Positions 42,344 through 49,140 of a stretch of 64,000 bases of DNA are shown here, in pieces. A model generated the notes under the pieces. It did not search any database. It was not told where the DNA came from and saw only the letters and a program-made list of their open reading frames with translations. Source of the DNA: Caldalkalibacillus uzonensis (GTDB taxonomy: Bacteria > Bacillota > Bacilli > Caldalkalibacillales > Caldalkalibacillaceae); contig NZ_JAUSUQ010000005.1 in assembly GCF_030814135.1 (NCBI RefSeq), positions 124,001-188,000 of the forward strand, in the 5' to 3' direction. The position numbers and the translations under genes were made by a program. Each line of letters starts with the position of its first letter. Position 1 is the stretch's first letter.

Positions 42344-42887
42344 ACAACAAAACCAGATCCCGGTATTACAGATAGTCGGGTATAAAAACAGCGGCAAAAC
42401 CACATTGATCACCAAGGTGGTTCGCCACCTCGTCCATGGGTATGGCCTGCGCATTTTAACGGTCAAACATGATCATGGCCATTTTGATATGGACCGGGAG
42501 GGAACCGATACCTGGGCTCACCGCCAGGCAGGTGCACAGTCCATTCTGATTCAGTCTCCACATGGAATAGGATTGACAATGGCACATGATCAGGAAAAAT
42601 CTTTAGACCAGTTACTCCGGCTGGTCCAACATGCAGGTGATTATGATTTGGCTCTTGTGGAAGGATTTAAACAAGCTGATTTTCCTAAGCTGGTTCTGAT
42701 CCGTCATGAGAAAGATTTGCCTTTGCTTGAACAGCTGTCTAACATTAAGTGGGCCGTGTTCTGGCAGGAAGCCGACCGGCAGCACTATGTCCATCAGTGT
42801 GATCGCAGGGGGATTGCCCCTTTTCCAACAGGATTGTTGGTTGAGACGGACAAACTGCTGACATGGGTAGAAACAATCGTGCTGTAA
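42336..42887 (+). CDS. mobB: molybdopterin-guanine dinucleotide biosynthesis adaptor MobB
   Basis: A 183-residue P-loop GTPase aiding MobA. The Walker A motif GYKNSGKTTLITK is near residue 15; TVKHDHGHFDMDREGTDTWAHRQAGA and LALVEGFKQADFPKLVLIR are the family's switch and Walker B regions. ATG 42336 overlaps the last codons of the moeA remnant (ATGTCTAA), reflecting the original moeA-mobB coupling. The upstream in-frame extension belongs to the moeA remnant in another frame. Confidence 0.9.
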   Translation: MSKQQNQIPVLQIVGYKNSGKTTLITKVVRHLVHGYGLRILTVKHDHGHFDMDREGTDTWAHRQAGAQSILIQSPHGIGLTMAHDQEKSLDQLLRLVQHAGDYDLALVEGFKQADFPKLVLIRHEKDLPLLEQLSNIKWAVFWQEADRQHYVHQCDRRGIAPFPTGLLVETDKLLTWVETIVL

Positions 42888-42907
42888 CAACGAAAGCTCC
42901 ACAAAAA

Positions 42908-42938
42908 GCCCCATGCGTCATAGAGACGTACGGGGCTC
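42908..42938 (+). terminator. hairpin after mobB, probable terminator
   Basis: AAAGCCCC...GACG/CGTC...GGGGCTC forms an imperfect but GC-rich stem-loop. The T tract is poor on the + strand, so confidence is modest; on the minus strand the complementary AAAAAGCC supplies T5. Confidence 0.45.
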
Positions 42939-42971
42939 TACCATAAGGAGAATGAACCTTCATAAGAGGAC

Positions 42972-43202
42972 TCAACCTTGAATCATTACTTCGATCTTGG
43001 CATTTCGGGCTTGTTGCTCTTCAGCTGAAGCCAGATCATATTTTTTTAATAAATGAAATGCTTCGTTTAAAGTCGCTTGATCCACATCGGAAGTTAAAAA
43101 GGCTTTGAACCGGCTGTACAAGTCCTCAGGTAAAAACGGCGCTTGTTCTTCCAACTTTTTTTGCACATCCTCCAAAGAATGGTCCAGTTTACATTCACTC
43201 AT
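42972..43202 (-). CDS. 76-residue helical protein, unrecognised
   Basis: MSECKLDHSLEDVQKKLEE is followed by APFLPEDLYSRFKAFL, LNEAFHLLKKYDLAS and a final NAKIEVMIQG. It is highly helical, soluble and acidic, with one Cys. GGGAGGG lies 7-8 bases before ATG 43202. It resembles small bacilli group-specific proteins of unknown role. Monocistronic. Confidence 0.6.
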   Translation of the reverse strand: MSECKLDHSLEDVQKKLEEQAPFLPEDLYSRFKAFLTSDVDQATLNEAFHLLKKYDLASAEEQQARNAKIEVMIQG

Positions 43203-43349
43203 CTGTGACACCCTCCCACTCTTTTTCTCTATCATAATACAGAAAATATTAAATGTGAAATATATATGGTGACCTGTACAGAGGTCACCATTTAAAATGT
43301 TGCTGAACTTTTTTGGGCTCTTCTACCATGTTTCTACTCTAGACACCAT

Positions 43350-43730
43350 TCAATAAAAGAAGCCTCTGCGGGCGAAGGGCCGTGGGAAGAAAGGACGGCG
43401 GAAGAATGGTCTTCTAAATCCAGCAAACGGGAAAAAGGCAGCTGCGAAGGCAATAGCAGCAATCGCAGCAAGAGCTACCGCCACTGGAAAGAAAAAGAAC
43501 AAAACTTCTTCTCCTTTTTCCTTTGATGTGGTTGTTATGGCGTGCTTAGCGTCAGGTGTCCCTTCTTCAACTTTCGGCTCAAGTGAGACACCCTGTCCGA
43601 GGGGGGTAATATAAACATGAGTAGGTGTAACCCTGTCAACACGACCGGATATTCTTCTCCCATCTCTTGTCCGGATATATGCGATACGCCCTATATTAGC
43701 CCGGCAAAGGTGATAATACGGGTGGGCCAT
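43350..43730 (-). CDS. small spore-surface-like protein, family A (member 1)
   Basis: 126 residues. The N-terminal domain (YYHLCRANIGRIAYIRTRDGR, then SGRVDRVTPTHVYITPLG) is shared with the genes at 44643 and 45361. Its C-terminus is an alanine-rich hydrophobic helix followed by a repetitive Arg/Pro/Phe tail (RRPFFRRPFFPRPFARRGFF). AAGGAGG lies 7 bases before ATG 43730. CATACACTA at 43773-43781 (minus strand) matches the shared sigma-E/sigma-K -10 core, but no -35 is clear. A spore coat or germination role is suggested by composition and neighbours. Not a family I can name. Confidence 0.7.
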   Translation of the reverse strand: MAHPYYHLCRANIGRIAYIRTRDGRRISGRVDRVTPTHVYITPLGQGVSLEPKVEEGTPDAKHAITTTSKEKGEEVLFFFFPVAVALAAIAAIAFAAAFFPFAGFRRPFFRRPFFPRPFARRGFFY

Positions 43731-43937
43731 AACCATACCTCCTTTAATTATAGTAATAAGCAGACTCAAAATTAGTGTATGTATTTTAATTTTTGAAAGA
43801 TTGGACATGTGTATATAGACTCTCAAAAGATTTTGTAAGGAAAAGGTTGTCCAATTATGAGTTCTATTTCCTTGGTACAGGCCATAAGCTGTACTAACGG
43901 ATGTGCAATCAGTGAGGTATTTAAGGAGAGGTGCCGT

Positions 43938-44048
43938 ATGGATAGTGTGATTGCCTGGACAGACGGGATATTAGCGTTTATATTGTGGGCCATCGGTTTG
44001 TCTGCGTTGGTCATGTTGTACAGGGATCAACCTCATTTAACGGAGTAG
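43938..44048 (+). CDS. 36-residue single-TM peptide
   Basis: AAGGAGAGG lies about 6 bases before ATG 43938. The product is MDSVIAWTDG, then the hydrophobic helix ILAFILWAIGLSALVML, then YRDQPHLTE. A perfect hairpin (AACGGAGTAGA...TCTACTCCGTT, 44039-44062) ends the transcript. Small membrane peptides of this type are common in sporulating bacilli. Function unknown. Confidence 0.5.
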   Translation: MDSVIAWTDGILAFILWAIGLSALVMLYRDQPHLTE

Positions 44049-44054
44049 ATGTTT

Positions 44055-44357
44055 CTACTCCGTTTGTTTGTTGTTGGCCGCTTGGTTTTCCTCCAAATCG
44101 TTGATTTGAACCCCTTCCTTGCCATCCTCATTGAACCACTTTTGAATCTCTTCGGCATCAGCTTCTGCCGTAAAGCCAATATTGAGTGTTCCGCTCAGTT
44201 CCTGGACCACCAATTCTTGAATCTTGTAATTGATGTTTTCAATATGGACCGGTTTGATGTTTTCCAGCTTCTGTCTCAATTCCTCATTATCTTTCTCCAG
44301 TTTTTGAAGGCGCTCTTCCAGGTGTTGAATATATTCCGGGGGTAAATAAACGTACAT
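44055..44357 (-). CDS. GerPC-like spore germination protein
   Basis: 100 residues. An N-terminal coiled coil (YIQHLEERLQKLEKDNEELRQKLEN) is followed by IKPVHIENINYKIQELVVQELSGTLNIGFT, which matches the GerPC core (hydrophobic-K-I-x-x-I-x-Y-K...L-x-G-T-L-N-I-G). GerPC is usually about 200 residues, so this is a short form. ATG 44357 has GAGGTGG 6 bases upstream. CATACACTA upstream of the start (minus strand, near 44437) again resembles a sporulation -10. GerP proteins help germinants cross the coat. Confidence 0.72.
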   Translation of the reverse strand: MYVYLPPEYIQHLEERLQKLEKDNEELRQKLENIKPVHIENINYKIQELVVQELSGTLNIGFTAEADAEEIQKWFNEDGKEGVQINDLEENQAANNKQTE

Positions 44358-44642
44358 GTGGACCACCTCAACGGATAGTGTCAGCCACAGTCCATGTGAC
44401 AGAGGCCAGCTTATAACCTTAGGCTCATACTATAGTGTATGACAAAGTGTGTGGGCGATTGCCACATGATTGAGCCATTTGACCAATTATGAACGTGCAA
44501 GGCAGGTGCCTCGTCCAGATGAAATCCCCTGACATATCTATATAGTAAGCCTTAGACACAGACGAACGTCGATATAACTGGGCTAAATTTGTTTTTTATG
44601 ATTAACACAAAAAGGAAGTTTATCGAGAGGAGGGATCGGTGC

Positions 44643-44945
44643 ATGTCCTATTATTACCATCTGTGCAGAAGGAACATTGGCCGGGGGGCAATAATTCGAA
44701 CCAGAGACGGCAGGGAGTTCCGCGGAATTATTTCCCGTGTGACACCGACACACGTTCTGTTAACGCCTATGAGCAGAAGGGTGTCGGGAAAAACGGCTGA
44801 AGGGGTACGCTATGAAGCTCAAACTGCAAAAACAGACAACCGCCAGCCGGAAGGTACCGAAATCTTGTGGGGATGGTGGCTCCCGTTTTTGGCTATTTCT
44901 TCTCTAGCCTTTCTTCCCTTTTTCCTTTTCCCATTCTGGTGGTAA
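44643..44945 (+). CDS. small spore-surface-like protein, family A (member 2)
   Basis: 100 residues. YYHLCRRNIGRGAIIRTRDGR, then RGIISRVTPTHVLLTPMSRR is clearly paralogous to the genes at 43730 (minus) and 45361. The C-terminus is a short hydrophobic, tryptophan-rich segment (LWGWWLPFLAISSLAFLPFF) ending FPFWW. The N-terminal part has the look of a small Sm/SH3-like barrel. AGGAGGG lies 8 bases before ATG 44643. Function unknown; a spore-envelope location is inferred from neighbours and composition. Confidence 0.7.
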   Translation: MSYYYHLCRRNIGRGAIIRTRDGREFRGIISRVTPTHVLLTPMSRRVSGKTAEGVRYEAQTAKTDNRQPEGTEILWGWWLPFLAISSLAFLPFFLFPFWW

Positions 44946-44946
44946 G

Positions 44947-44972
44947 TAAAAAGCCCCTTGAACGGAAGGGGC
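44947..44972 (-). terminator. terminator serving the minus-strand Pro/His-rich gene
   Basis: GCCCCTT-GAACGG-AAGGGGC is symmetrical and has TTTTT immediately after it on the minus strand. It also follows the + strand gene ending at 44945. Confidence 0.7.
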
Positions 44973-44981
44973 CTGGTAAGG

Positions 44982-45194
44982 TTATTCAGAGCGAAACATG
45001 GTATAGGGGTAAGCAGGAAACGGTACAGGATGCACAGGAATAACGGGATGGGGAAAAAGCGGATGGGGTGACACAGGGTTTATGGATGGGTGATACACCA
45101 TGCCCCACTCCAGGGGGTGAGTAAGATCATCCCCTGCTGGCCAGCTGGGTGTATAAATGTGGGCATGTGAAACATGGGACCAATATGGATACAT
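44982..45194 (-). CDS. Pro/His/Tyr-rich spore-coat-like protein
   Basis: A 70-residue protein beginning MYPYWSHVSHAHIYTPSW. A run of short repeats follows in which proline alternates with His, Val, Phe and Tyr (SPHPLFPHPVIPVHPVPFP). AAAGGAGG lies 8 bases before ATG 45194. Low complexity, high His/Tyr/Pro and a short length are typical of CotD-like coat proteins. The assignment is by composition and neighbourhood only. Confidence 0.6.
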   Translation of the reverse strand: MYPYWSHVSHAHIYTPSWPAGDDLTHPLEWGMVYHPSINPVSPHPLFPHPVIPVHPVPFPAYPYTMFRSE

Positions 45195-45360
45195 GAGGCT
45201 TCCTCCTTTGTGTTGCATAAGGTAAAAGGCAAGGCACTCAACCAATTTCTTCATTATATGCATGTGTACAATCCCATGGTGAATTTGTGTCATAAGATAT
45301 ATGACGCAAGTGAAAAAATTGGTCGAGAAATTAAATAAGGTTTTGTGAGGAGGATAAATT

Positions 45361-45669
45361 GTGCCGCAACATCTGTATCGGTTGTGTTGCTCCTGCATCG
45401 GAAAAACGGCAAGGATACGGACTCGAGACGGTCGGGTATTGACGGGGCGTATTTGTTGGGTGACGCCATCCCATGTTCACCTCATTCCTGTTGGGAGACC
45501 GGTTAATCAGGAGAATGAAAAGGTTACGGTTCAGCACGCCCTAGCGGATCATATGCTGCAACGGGGAACCGAAATATGGTTTTTTGGTGGCCGGATTATT
45601 GTCCCCTTAATCGCAATTATGGGTTTAACGATTGTAGGCACAGCACCGTTTTGGGGAGGGCCGTTTTAA
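45361..45669 (+). CDS. small spore-surface-like protein, family A (member 3)
   Basis: 102 residues. LYRLCCSCIGKTARIRTRDGR, then TGRICWVTPSHVHLIPVGRP is the same domain as at 43730 and 44643, here with three cysteines near the start. A C-terminal hydrophobic helix (IIVPLIAIMGLTIVGTAPF) ends GGPF. GTG start with AGGAGG 7 bases upstream. Conserved across the three copies are LCR/LCC, IRTRDGR, V-T-P-(T/S)-H-V and a C-terminal aromatic/hydrophobic anchor. Confidence 0.7.
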   Translation: MPQHLYRLCCSCIGKTARIRTRDGRVLTGRICWVTPSHVHLIPVGRPVNQENEKVTVQHALADHMLQRGTEIWFFGGRIIVPLIAIMGLTIVGTAPFWGGPF

Positions 45670-45740
45670 AGGGCCCTATGATAAACATACTGTTAAGGAT
45701 TAACGCCTAGCCCCTTGTTAGCTCAGCGTTTTAATGCTTG

Positions 45741-45771
45741 AAAAGACCTCTTTTACGGGAGGTCTTTTTTT
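45741..45771 (+). terminator. terminator after family A member 3
   Basis: AAAAGACCT (45741-45749) pairs with AGGTCTTTT (45760-45768), followed by T. Confidence 0.8.
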
Positions 45772-45806
45772 GTGGCTCTGTACAGTGGTGTTTCACCATG
45801 AGATCA

Positions 45807-46100
45807 TCAGGCGTCTTTGAAGAAGCGGTGAGAAAAATGTTTCAGCTCATCTAAGTCGTCAATCTCTACCTTGGTGCCTTGCTCATAGGGGGACATAATC
45901 AGTCCTGCTTTTTTAAATACAGTAGGGGAGCCACACTGGGCGCAAAAAGCAGCCTGGGGATGGTTCATCTTTTTGCAGGGATCTCCCATAGGTCCGCCGT
46001 CATTGGTACATTTGTTTTGCAGAGGAGCCCCGCAATGAGTACAATACTGGTCTTTCTCATCCGGTTGACGCCCACAGCGAATGCAATACTCCACTTTCAT
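45807..46100 (-). CDS. zinc-ribbon protein
   Basis: A 97-residue soluble protein with repeated C-x2-C pairs: YCIRCG, YCTHCG, then KCTNDGGPMGDPCKK and FCAQCG. It has two treble-clef/zinc-ribbon-like units and an acidic C-terminal tail (VEIDDLDELKHFSHRFF). ATG 46100 has GGAAGGTG 5-6 bases upstream. Divergent from the Hsp20-like gene. Partner and role unknown. Confidence 0.7.
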   Translation of the reverse strand: MKVEYCIRCGRQPDEKDQYCTHCGAPLQNKCTNDGGPMGDPCKKMNHPQAAFCAQCGSPTVFKKAGLIMSPYEQGTKVEIDDLDELKHFSHRFFKDA

Positions 46101-46184
46101 TCTTTCACCTTCCATCTTTGCTCACCAATTGAATACGGGCTCATATGATAAGATATGAAGACCGTGTGAGGAGGGTTCATCGCC

Positions 46185-46613
46185 ATGATTCCGAATGACA
46201 TGGATCTCAATCAATGGAAGACTTATGCCCAAAGACTGCTGGGCAGGGATTTTTTTGCCGATTTTGCCGCTGATTTTGATATGCACAATACGGAACCAAA
46301 ATATAATATCTATCGAAGTGCCTCCGAGATCATTGTATTAATTAACCTTCCTTACGTCCGGGATCTCTCTCAAATCAAATTAAATGTCCGGGAACAGGAA
46401 CTCTTTATTAAAGGAAAAATTGATTTGGGTTATGAGCACATGGAAACGGTTCAAAACCAGATCTTTTCGGGCAGTTTTGAAAAAACCATCTCACTGCCTG
46501 CTCTGGTCAATACTAAAAGAGTGAATGCCCAGTATCAACGGGGAATATTGAAAGTACAGCTGTTCCCTAAGTTAAGAGGAGAGGGAAAAGCTGTTAACAT
46601 TGAAGACATTTAA
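46185..46613 (+). CDS. divergent Hsp20-like (CotM/CotP-type) protein
   Basis: A 142-residue protein. The alpha-crystallin core is recognisable in YRSASEIIVLINLPYVRDLSQIKLNVREQELFIKG and SGSFEKTISLPALVNTKRVNAQYQRGILKVQLFPK. The N-terminus is acidic and phenylalanine-rich (FFADFAADFD). It is more divergent than the Hsp20 at 30666 and lies among spore genes. A coat-associated small heat-shock protein like CotM/CotP is likely but not certain. GAGGAGG precedes the ATG. Confidence 0.7.
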   Translation: MIPNDMDLNQWKTYAQRLLGRDFFADFAADFDMHNTEPKYNIYRSASEIIVLINLPYVRDLSQIKLNVREQELFIKGKIDLGYEHMETVQNQIFSGSFEKTISLPALVNTKRVNAQYQRGILKVQLFPKLRGEGKAVNIEDI

Positions 46614-46653
46614 TATACGGCTATTATTTTTGATAATTTACACATGTCGTAAA

Positions 46654-46678
46654 AAAATCCCACCAGGTGTGGGATTTT
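46654..46678. terminator. bidirectional terminator
   Basis: AAAATCCCAC pairs with GTGGGATTTT around a 5-base loop. It lies between the convergent Hsp20-like and GerPF-like genes. Confidence 0.75.
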
Positions 46679-46680
46679 AG

Positions 46681-46905
46681 CTATAATTGGACTTGAGGCT
46701 GATCAACAAGATCAGGATCCTTGACTACATTTAAATCAAACTTTGTGACAGGTCTGTTAAAAGCGTCACCAAAAATTTCCTGTCCGCCAACCGATTGATC
46801 GTTACCGGCATATCCTTTGTGGATAGCATCGCCAAAGTTGACGGTTCCGTTAAAGGATACATTGAGAACGCTTATAAAGCAGATGCGGTTAAAATGGGTG
46901 AACAA
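46681..46905 (-). CDS. GerPA/GerPF-like spore germination protein (copy 2)
   Basis: 74 residues. SFNGTVNFGDAIHKGYAGNDQSVGGQEIFGDAFNRPVTKFD, then VVKDPDLVDQP follows the GerPA/GerPF pattern (N-G-x-h-N-F-G, a Ser/Gly-rich turn, G-D-x-x-N, D-x-D-x-D/x-x-Q). It is a close paralogue of the gene at 47478. TTG 46905 is selected, with AAGGAGGG 8 bases upstream on the minus strand. It is the third gene of a minus-strand trio and probably acts in germinant passage through the coat. Confidence 0.75.
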   Translation of the reverse strand: MFTHFNRICFISVLNVSFNGTVNFGDAIHKGYAGNDQSVGGQEIFGDAFNRPVTKFDLNVVKDPDLVDQPQVQL

Positions 46906-46946
46906 CTCTTTATCCCTCCTTGTGCTGGATGAAATAGGACAGAGGA

Positions 46947-47216
46947 CTAAGGCAACCCATCTGATTCGGATGCTGCCCCAGGGGATAGATCTTCATCATC
47001 TACAGCCGGACGCGGGACTGCCACCTGTCCGGGGTCAGGGATTTCTCCCAGAGCCACCTCCTCATCCGCGGACACTGCTTCTTCCTCTCTCTCCTCAAGC
47101 TGTGGAAAATAGGTGGTGGCAGTGGCTCGGTTATGGCAAATAATCGTTTTACCAATGTTAAGCGAACCAATATTCGTAATCGCGTTCACTCTGATATTCG
47201 TAATCCTGATGTGCAT
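46947..47216 (-). CDS. GerPB/GerPE-like small spore protein
   Basis: About 89 residues. ITNIRVNAITNIGSLNIGKTIICHN resembles the N-terminal core of GerPB/GerPE proteins (I-N-x-I-x-V-x-x-I-x-N-x-S/G-x-L-x-I-G). An acidic, Pro/Ala-rich tail of about 50 residues follows (EEREEEAVSADEEVA...). ATG 47216, with GAAAGGAC about 8 bases upstream, is preferred over ATG 47252, which has no ribosome site. It lies between two GerPF-like paralogues on one strand. Confidence 0.65.
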   Translation of the reverse strand: MHIRITNIRVNAITNIGSLNIGKTIICHNRATATTYFPQLEEREEEAVSADEEVALGEIPDPGQVAVPRPAVDDEDLSPGAASESDGLP

Positions 47217-47256
47217 CAGCGACAGTCCTTTCGTTAAGGGTTCTCTGTTCATGGGT

Positions 47257-47478
47257 TTACAATTGTTTTTGAGGCTGATCGATCAGGTCAGGATCTTTGA
47301 CCAGATTTTTATCAAAGTTGGTGGCCGGCCCATTCACAGCATCCCCGATAACCGTCTGCCCGCCGACTGATTTGGAGTTGGCCGAATGCCCCTTGTGGAT
47401 GACATTACCAAAGTTGACTGATCCGTTACTGGAAATGTTGTTGATTCTGATCCCAAATATATTGTTAATGTGTGTCAC
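47257..47478 (-). CDS. GerPA/GerPF-like spore germination protein (copy 1)
   Basis: About 73 residues. THINNIFGIRINNISSNGSVNFGNV, then IHKGHSANSKSVGGQTVIGDAVNGPATNFD and LVKDPDLIDQP aligns without gaps to the gene at 46905. GTG 47478 makes the two N-termini match and has GGGTGAT just upstream. The ATG at 47508 is the alternative but has no ribosome site. A sigma-K-like promoter precedes it. It is the first gene of the trio. Confidence 0.75.
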   Translation of the reverse strand: MTHINNIFGIRINNISSNGSVNFGNVIHKGHSANSKSVGGQTVIGDAVNGPATNFDKNLVKDPDLIDQPQKQL

Positions 47479-47516
47479 TGGAATCACCCGAATCACCTTT
47501 TTTGGCATGTTTGTTT

Positions 47517-47543
47517 TATTGTATGTTTAAGGGTATGACGCGT
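47517..47543 (-). promoter_or_regulatory. sigma-K-type sporulation promoter
   Basis: On the minus strand CATACAATA (47525-47517) matches the sigma-K -10 consensus CATANNNTA, and the minimal -35 AC lies exactly 16 bases upstream (47543-47542). It would start transcription about 30 bases before the GerPF-like gene, in the mother cell late in sporulation. Confidence 0.6.
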
Positions 47544-47893
47544 GAGTTCTTTTCTCTTCTTACATTTCATGGAAAAACATGAAATGGATTAAAAGACCGG
47601 GAGCCAATTCCCCCGGTTTTTGGCGAGATTGTCAGTTAGGCCTAGATACTACATTCTATGCACAGAAAGGAGAGATGCCATCACTTAGAGAGACCGTTCT
47701 AGTTTAGTTTGTTAATTTGTATTTATTTTTTCCTGATGAACAGATTCCTGGCCCACTCCATCCTCTGACCAGCCTGGATAAATTGCCTAAACGGAATAAA
47801 AATTAAAAAAAACTTGTTTTTCTGACCTCTTTTGACTAAAATAAGATATAGAACATAAAACATAGTTGTTTAATAGGAAAAGGAGGAATATGC
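47544..47893. other. intergenic stretch with palindrome, orphan hairpin and peroxiredoxin promoter
   Basis: A perfect 9-bp inverted repeat, CATTTCATG-GAAAAA-CATGAAATG, lies at 47563-47586. An orphan terminator-like hairpin (ACCGGG/CCCGGT then TTTTT) is at 47596-47621. TTGACT (47832-47837) with ATAAAA 17 bases on (47855-47860) is a plausible promoter for the peroxiredoxin gene. No coding frame with a ribosome site extends beyond about 10 codons. Confidence 0.45.
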
Positions 47894-48559
47894 ATGTCCA
47901 ATCAAACGCTTGAAACGGCTCAAACAGCACCAAGTTTGCCTCGTATCGGCGATCCTGCACCTCAGTTTGAAGCGCCAACGACCCATGGTCCTGTTAAATT
48001 GGAGGATTACAAAGGCTCTTGGCTGGTCTTGTTCTCCCATCCGGCAGATTTTACACCGGTGTGCACGACAGAATTTATTGCCTTCCAAGAGATTTATCCC
48101 CGGCTAAAAGAACTAAACACTGAGTTGCTCGGTTTAAGTGTCGACAGCTTGCCGGCTCACATTGCCTGGATGAGAAATATTGAGGAAAAAACAGGCGTAA
48201 AGATTGAATTCCCGGTCATTGCCGATTTGAGCCGAGAGGTGGCGACCAAATACGGCATGATCCATCCCAATGAAAGCACAACAGAAACAAACAGAGCGGT
48301 ATTTGTCATTGATGACAAACAAAAAATTCGCGCACTGATCTATTATCCGTTGACCACCGGCCGCAACATAGAAGAAATTGTCAGACTGGTGGAAGCTTTG
48401 CAAACAACAGACAAACACCAGGTGTCTACTCCTGCTAACTGGAAAAAAGGTGACAAAGTGGTTGTGCCACCGCCGCAAACACAGCAAGCGGCTGAAGAGA
48501 GAGCCAAAGATCCTAATCTTGAAGTGACCGACTGGTATTTGTCCAAAAAAGAGCTGTAA
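47894..48559 (+). CDS. 1-Cys (Prx6-type) peroxiredoxin
   Basis: A 221-residue cytosolic peroxidase reducing H2O2 and organic peroxides. The peroxidatic Cys57 is in HPADFTPVCTTEFI, with conserved Thr and Pro; a Prx6-type C-terminal dimerisation arm follows (TPANWKKGDKVVVPP). Length is normal for Prx6. AAGGAGG precedes the ATG. A small winged-helix gene begins 12 bases later and probably shares the transcript. Confidence 0.92.
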   Translation: MSNQTLETAQTAPSLPRIGDPAPQFEAPTTHGPVKLEDYKGSWLVLFSHPADFTPVCTTEFIAFQEIYPRLKELNTELLGLSVDSLPAHIAWMRNIEEKTGVKIEFPVIADLSREVATKYGMIHPNESTTETNRAVFVIDDKQKIRALIYYPLTTGRNIEEIVRLVEALQTTDKHQVSTPANWKKGDKVVVPPPQTQQAAEERAKDPNLEVTDWYLSKKEL

Positions 48560-48571
48560 GGAGGCATGGTG

Positions 48572-48817
48572 ATGCCTTGCATACAGCCTGATAGTTTTTT
48601 GTCTCCTGCCGAAATTAAGTCCTATTTGGGAACTCTTGCCGATCAGCCCTTGACTGAAGCCGAATTATCCAAGCAGATTCAGCAGCCGCTGTTTAAAGTG
48701 CGCAGTACGGTACGTGAACTGGTCAGACTCGGGTATGTGCGGCAGAAAGATAACGTCGCTCTGACGGAGAAAGGATTAACCTATTTGCATGACATATATG
48801 GTACGCAAGGAACCTAA
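48572..48817 (+). CDS. small winged-helix DNA-binding protein
   Basis: An 81-residue protein. FLSPAEIKSYLGTLADQPLTEAELSKQI, then FKVRSTVRELVRLGYVRQKDNVALTEKGLTYL is a winged helix-turn-helix: helix, recognition helix, beta-wing. ATG 48572 has AAGGAGG 7 bases upstream; the ATG at 48566 is too close. Downstream of the peroxiredoxin gene in the same direction. It may regulate it or be a stand-alone HTH; no effector domain is present. Confidence 0.68.
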   Translation: MPCIQPDSFLSPAEIKSYLGTLADQPLTEAELSKQIQQPLFKVRSTVRELVRLGYVRQKDNVALTEKGLTYLHDIYGTQGT

Positions 48818-48889
48818 GCTGCAAACAGATTTAGCTCAATAATAGCTTCAAACATTTGGGCTTTTAAAATGAATCCACTTGCTTCTTAA

Positions 48890-48920
48890 CCGTGTAGATA
48901 CTTTTTCTGCACGGATTTTT
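48890..48920 (+). terminator. terminator after the peroxiredoxin operon
   Basis: CCGTGTAG (48890-48897) pairs with CTGCACGG (48907-48914, one T-G pair), followed by ATTTTTAT. Confidence 0.8.
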
Positions 48921-49018
48921 ATTACGAATATTATCGTAATATTTTATATTGTAGTAAAAACAAAAATGTATTAAAATATAGGAGAACATATCAGAGCATG
49001 TCAGCTTTGCCTTATGAA

Positions 49019-49047
49019 TTGACATATTTATCATACACCAGTAACAT
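49019..49047 (+). promoter_or_regulatory. putative paaX promoter
   Basis: A consensus -35 TTGACA (49019-49024) and -10 TAACAT (49042-49047) are 17 bases apart, 94 bases before the chosen paaX start. The flanking stretch 48921-49140 is AT-rich and otherwise holds no gene. Confidence 0.55.
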
Positions 49048-49140
49048 ATAACTGCATGTTAATTAATTATACGCGTTTGTTTGAGTTCGAGAAAAAGACG
49101 TCACATTTGTACAAATAGAAGGTTTAAAAAGGGGATGGGG

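Noticed and set aside
43823-44014. A 63-codon minus-strand frame opposite the 36-residue TM peptide
   Set aside because: It lacks a ribosome site and is antisense to a + strand gene that has a strong one and a terminator.
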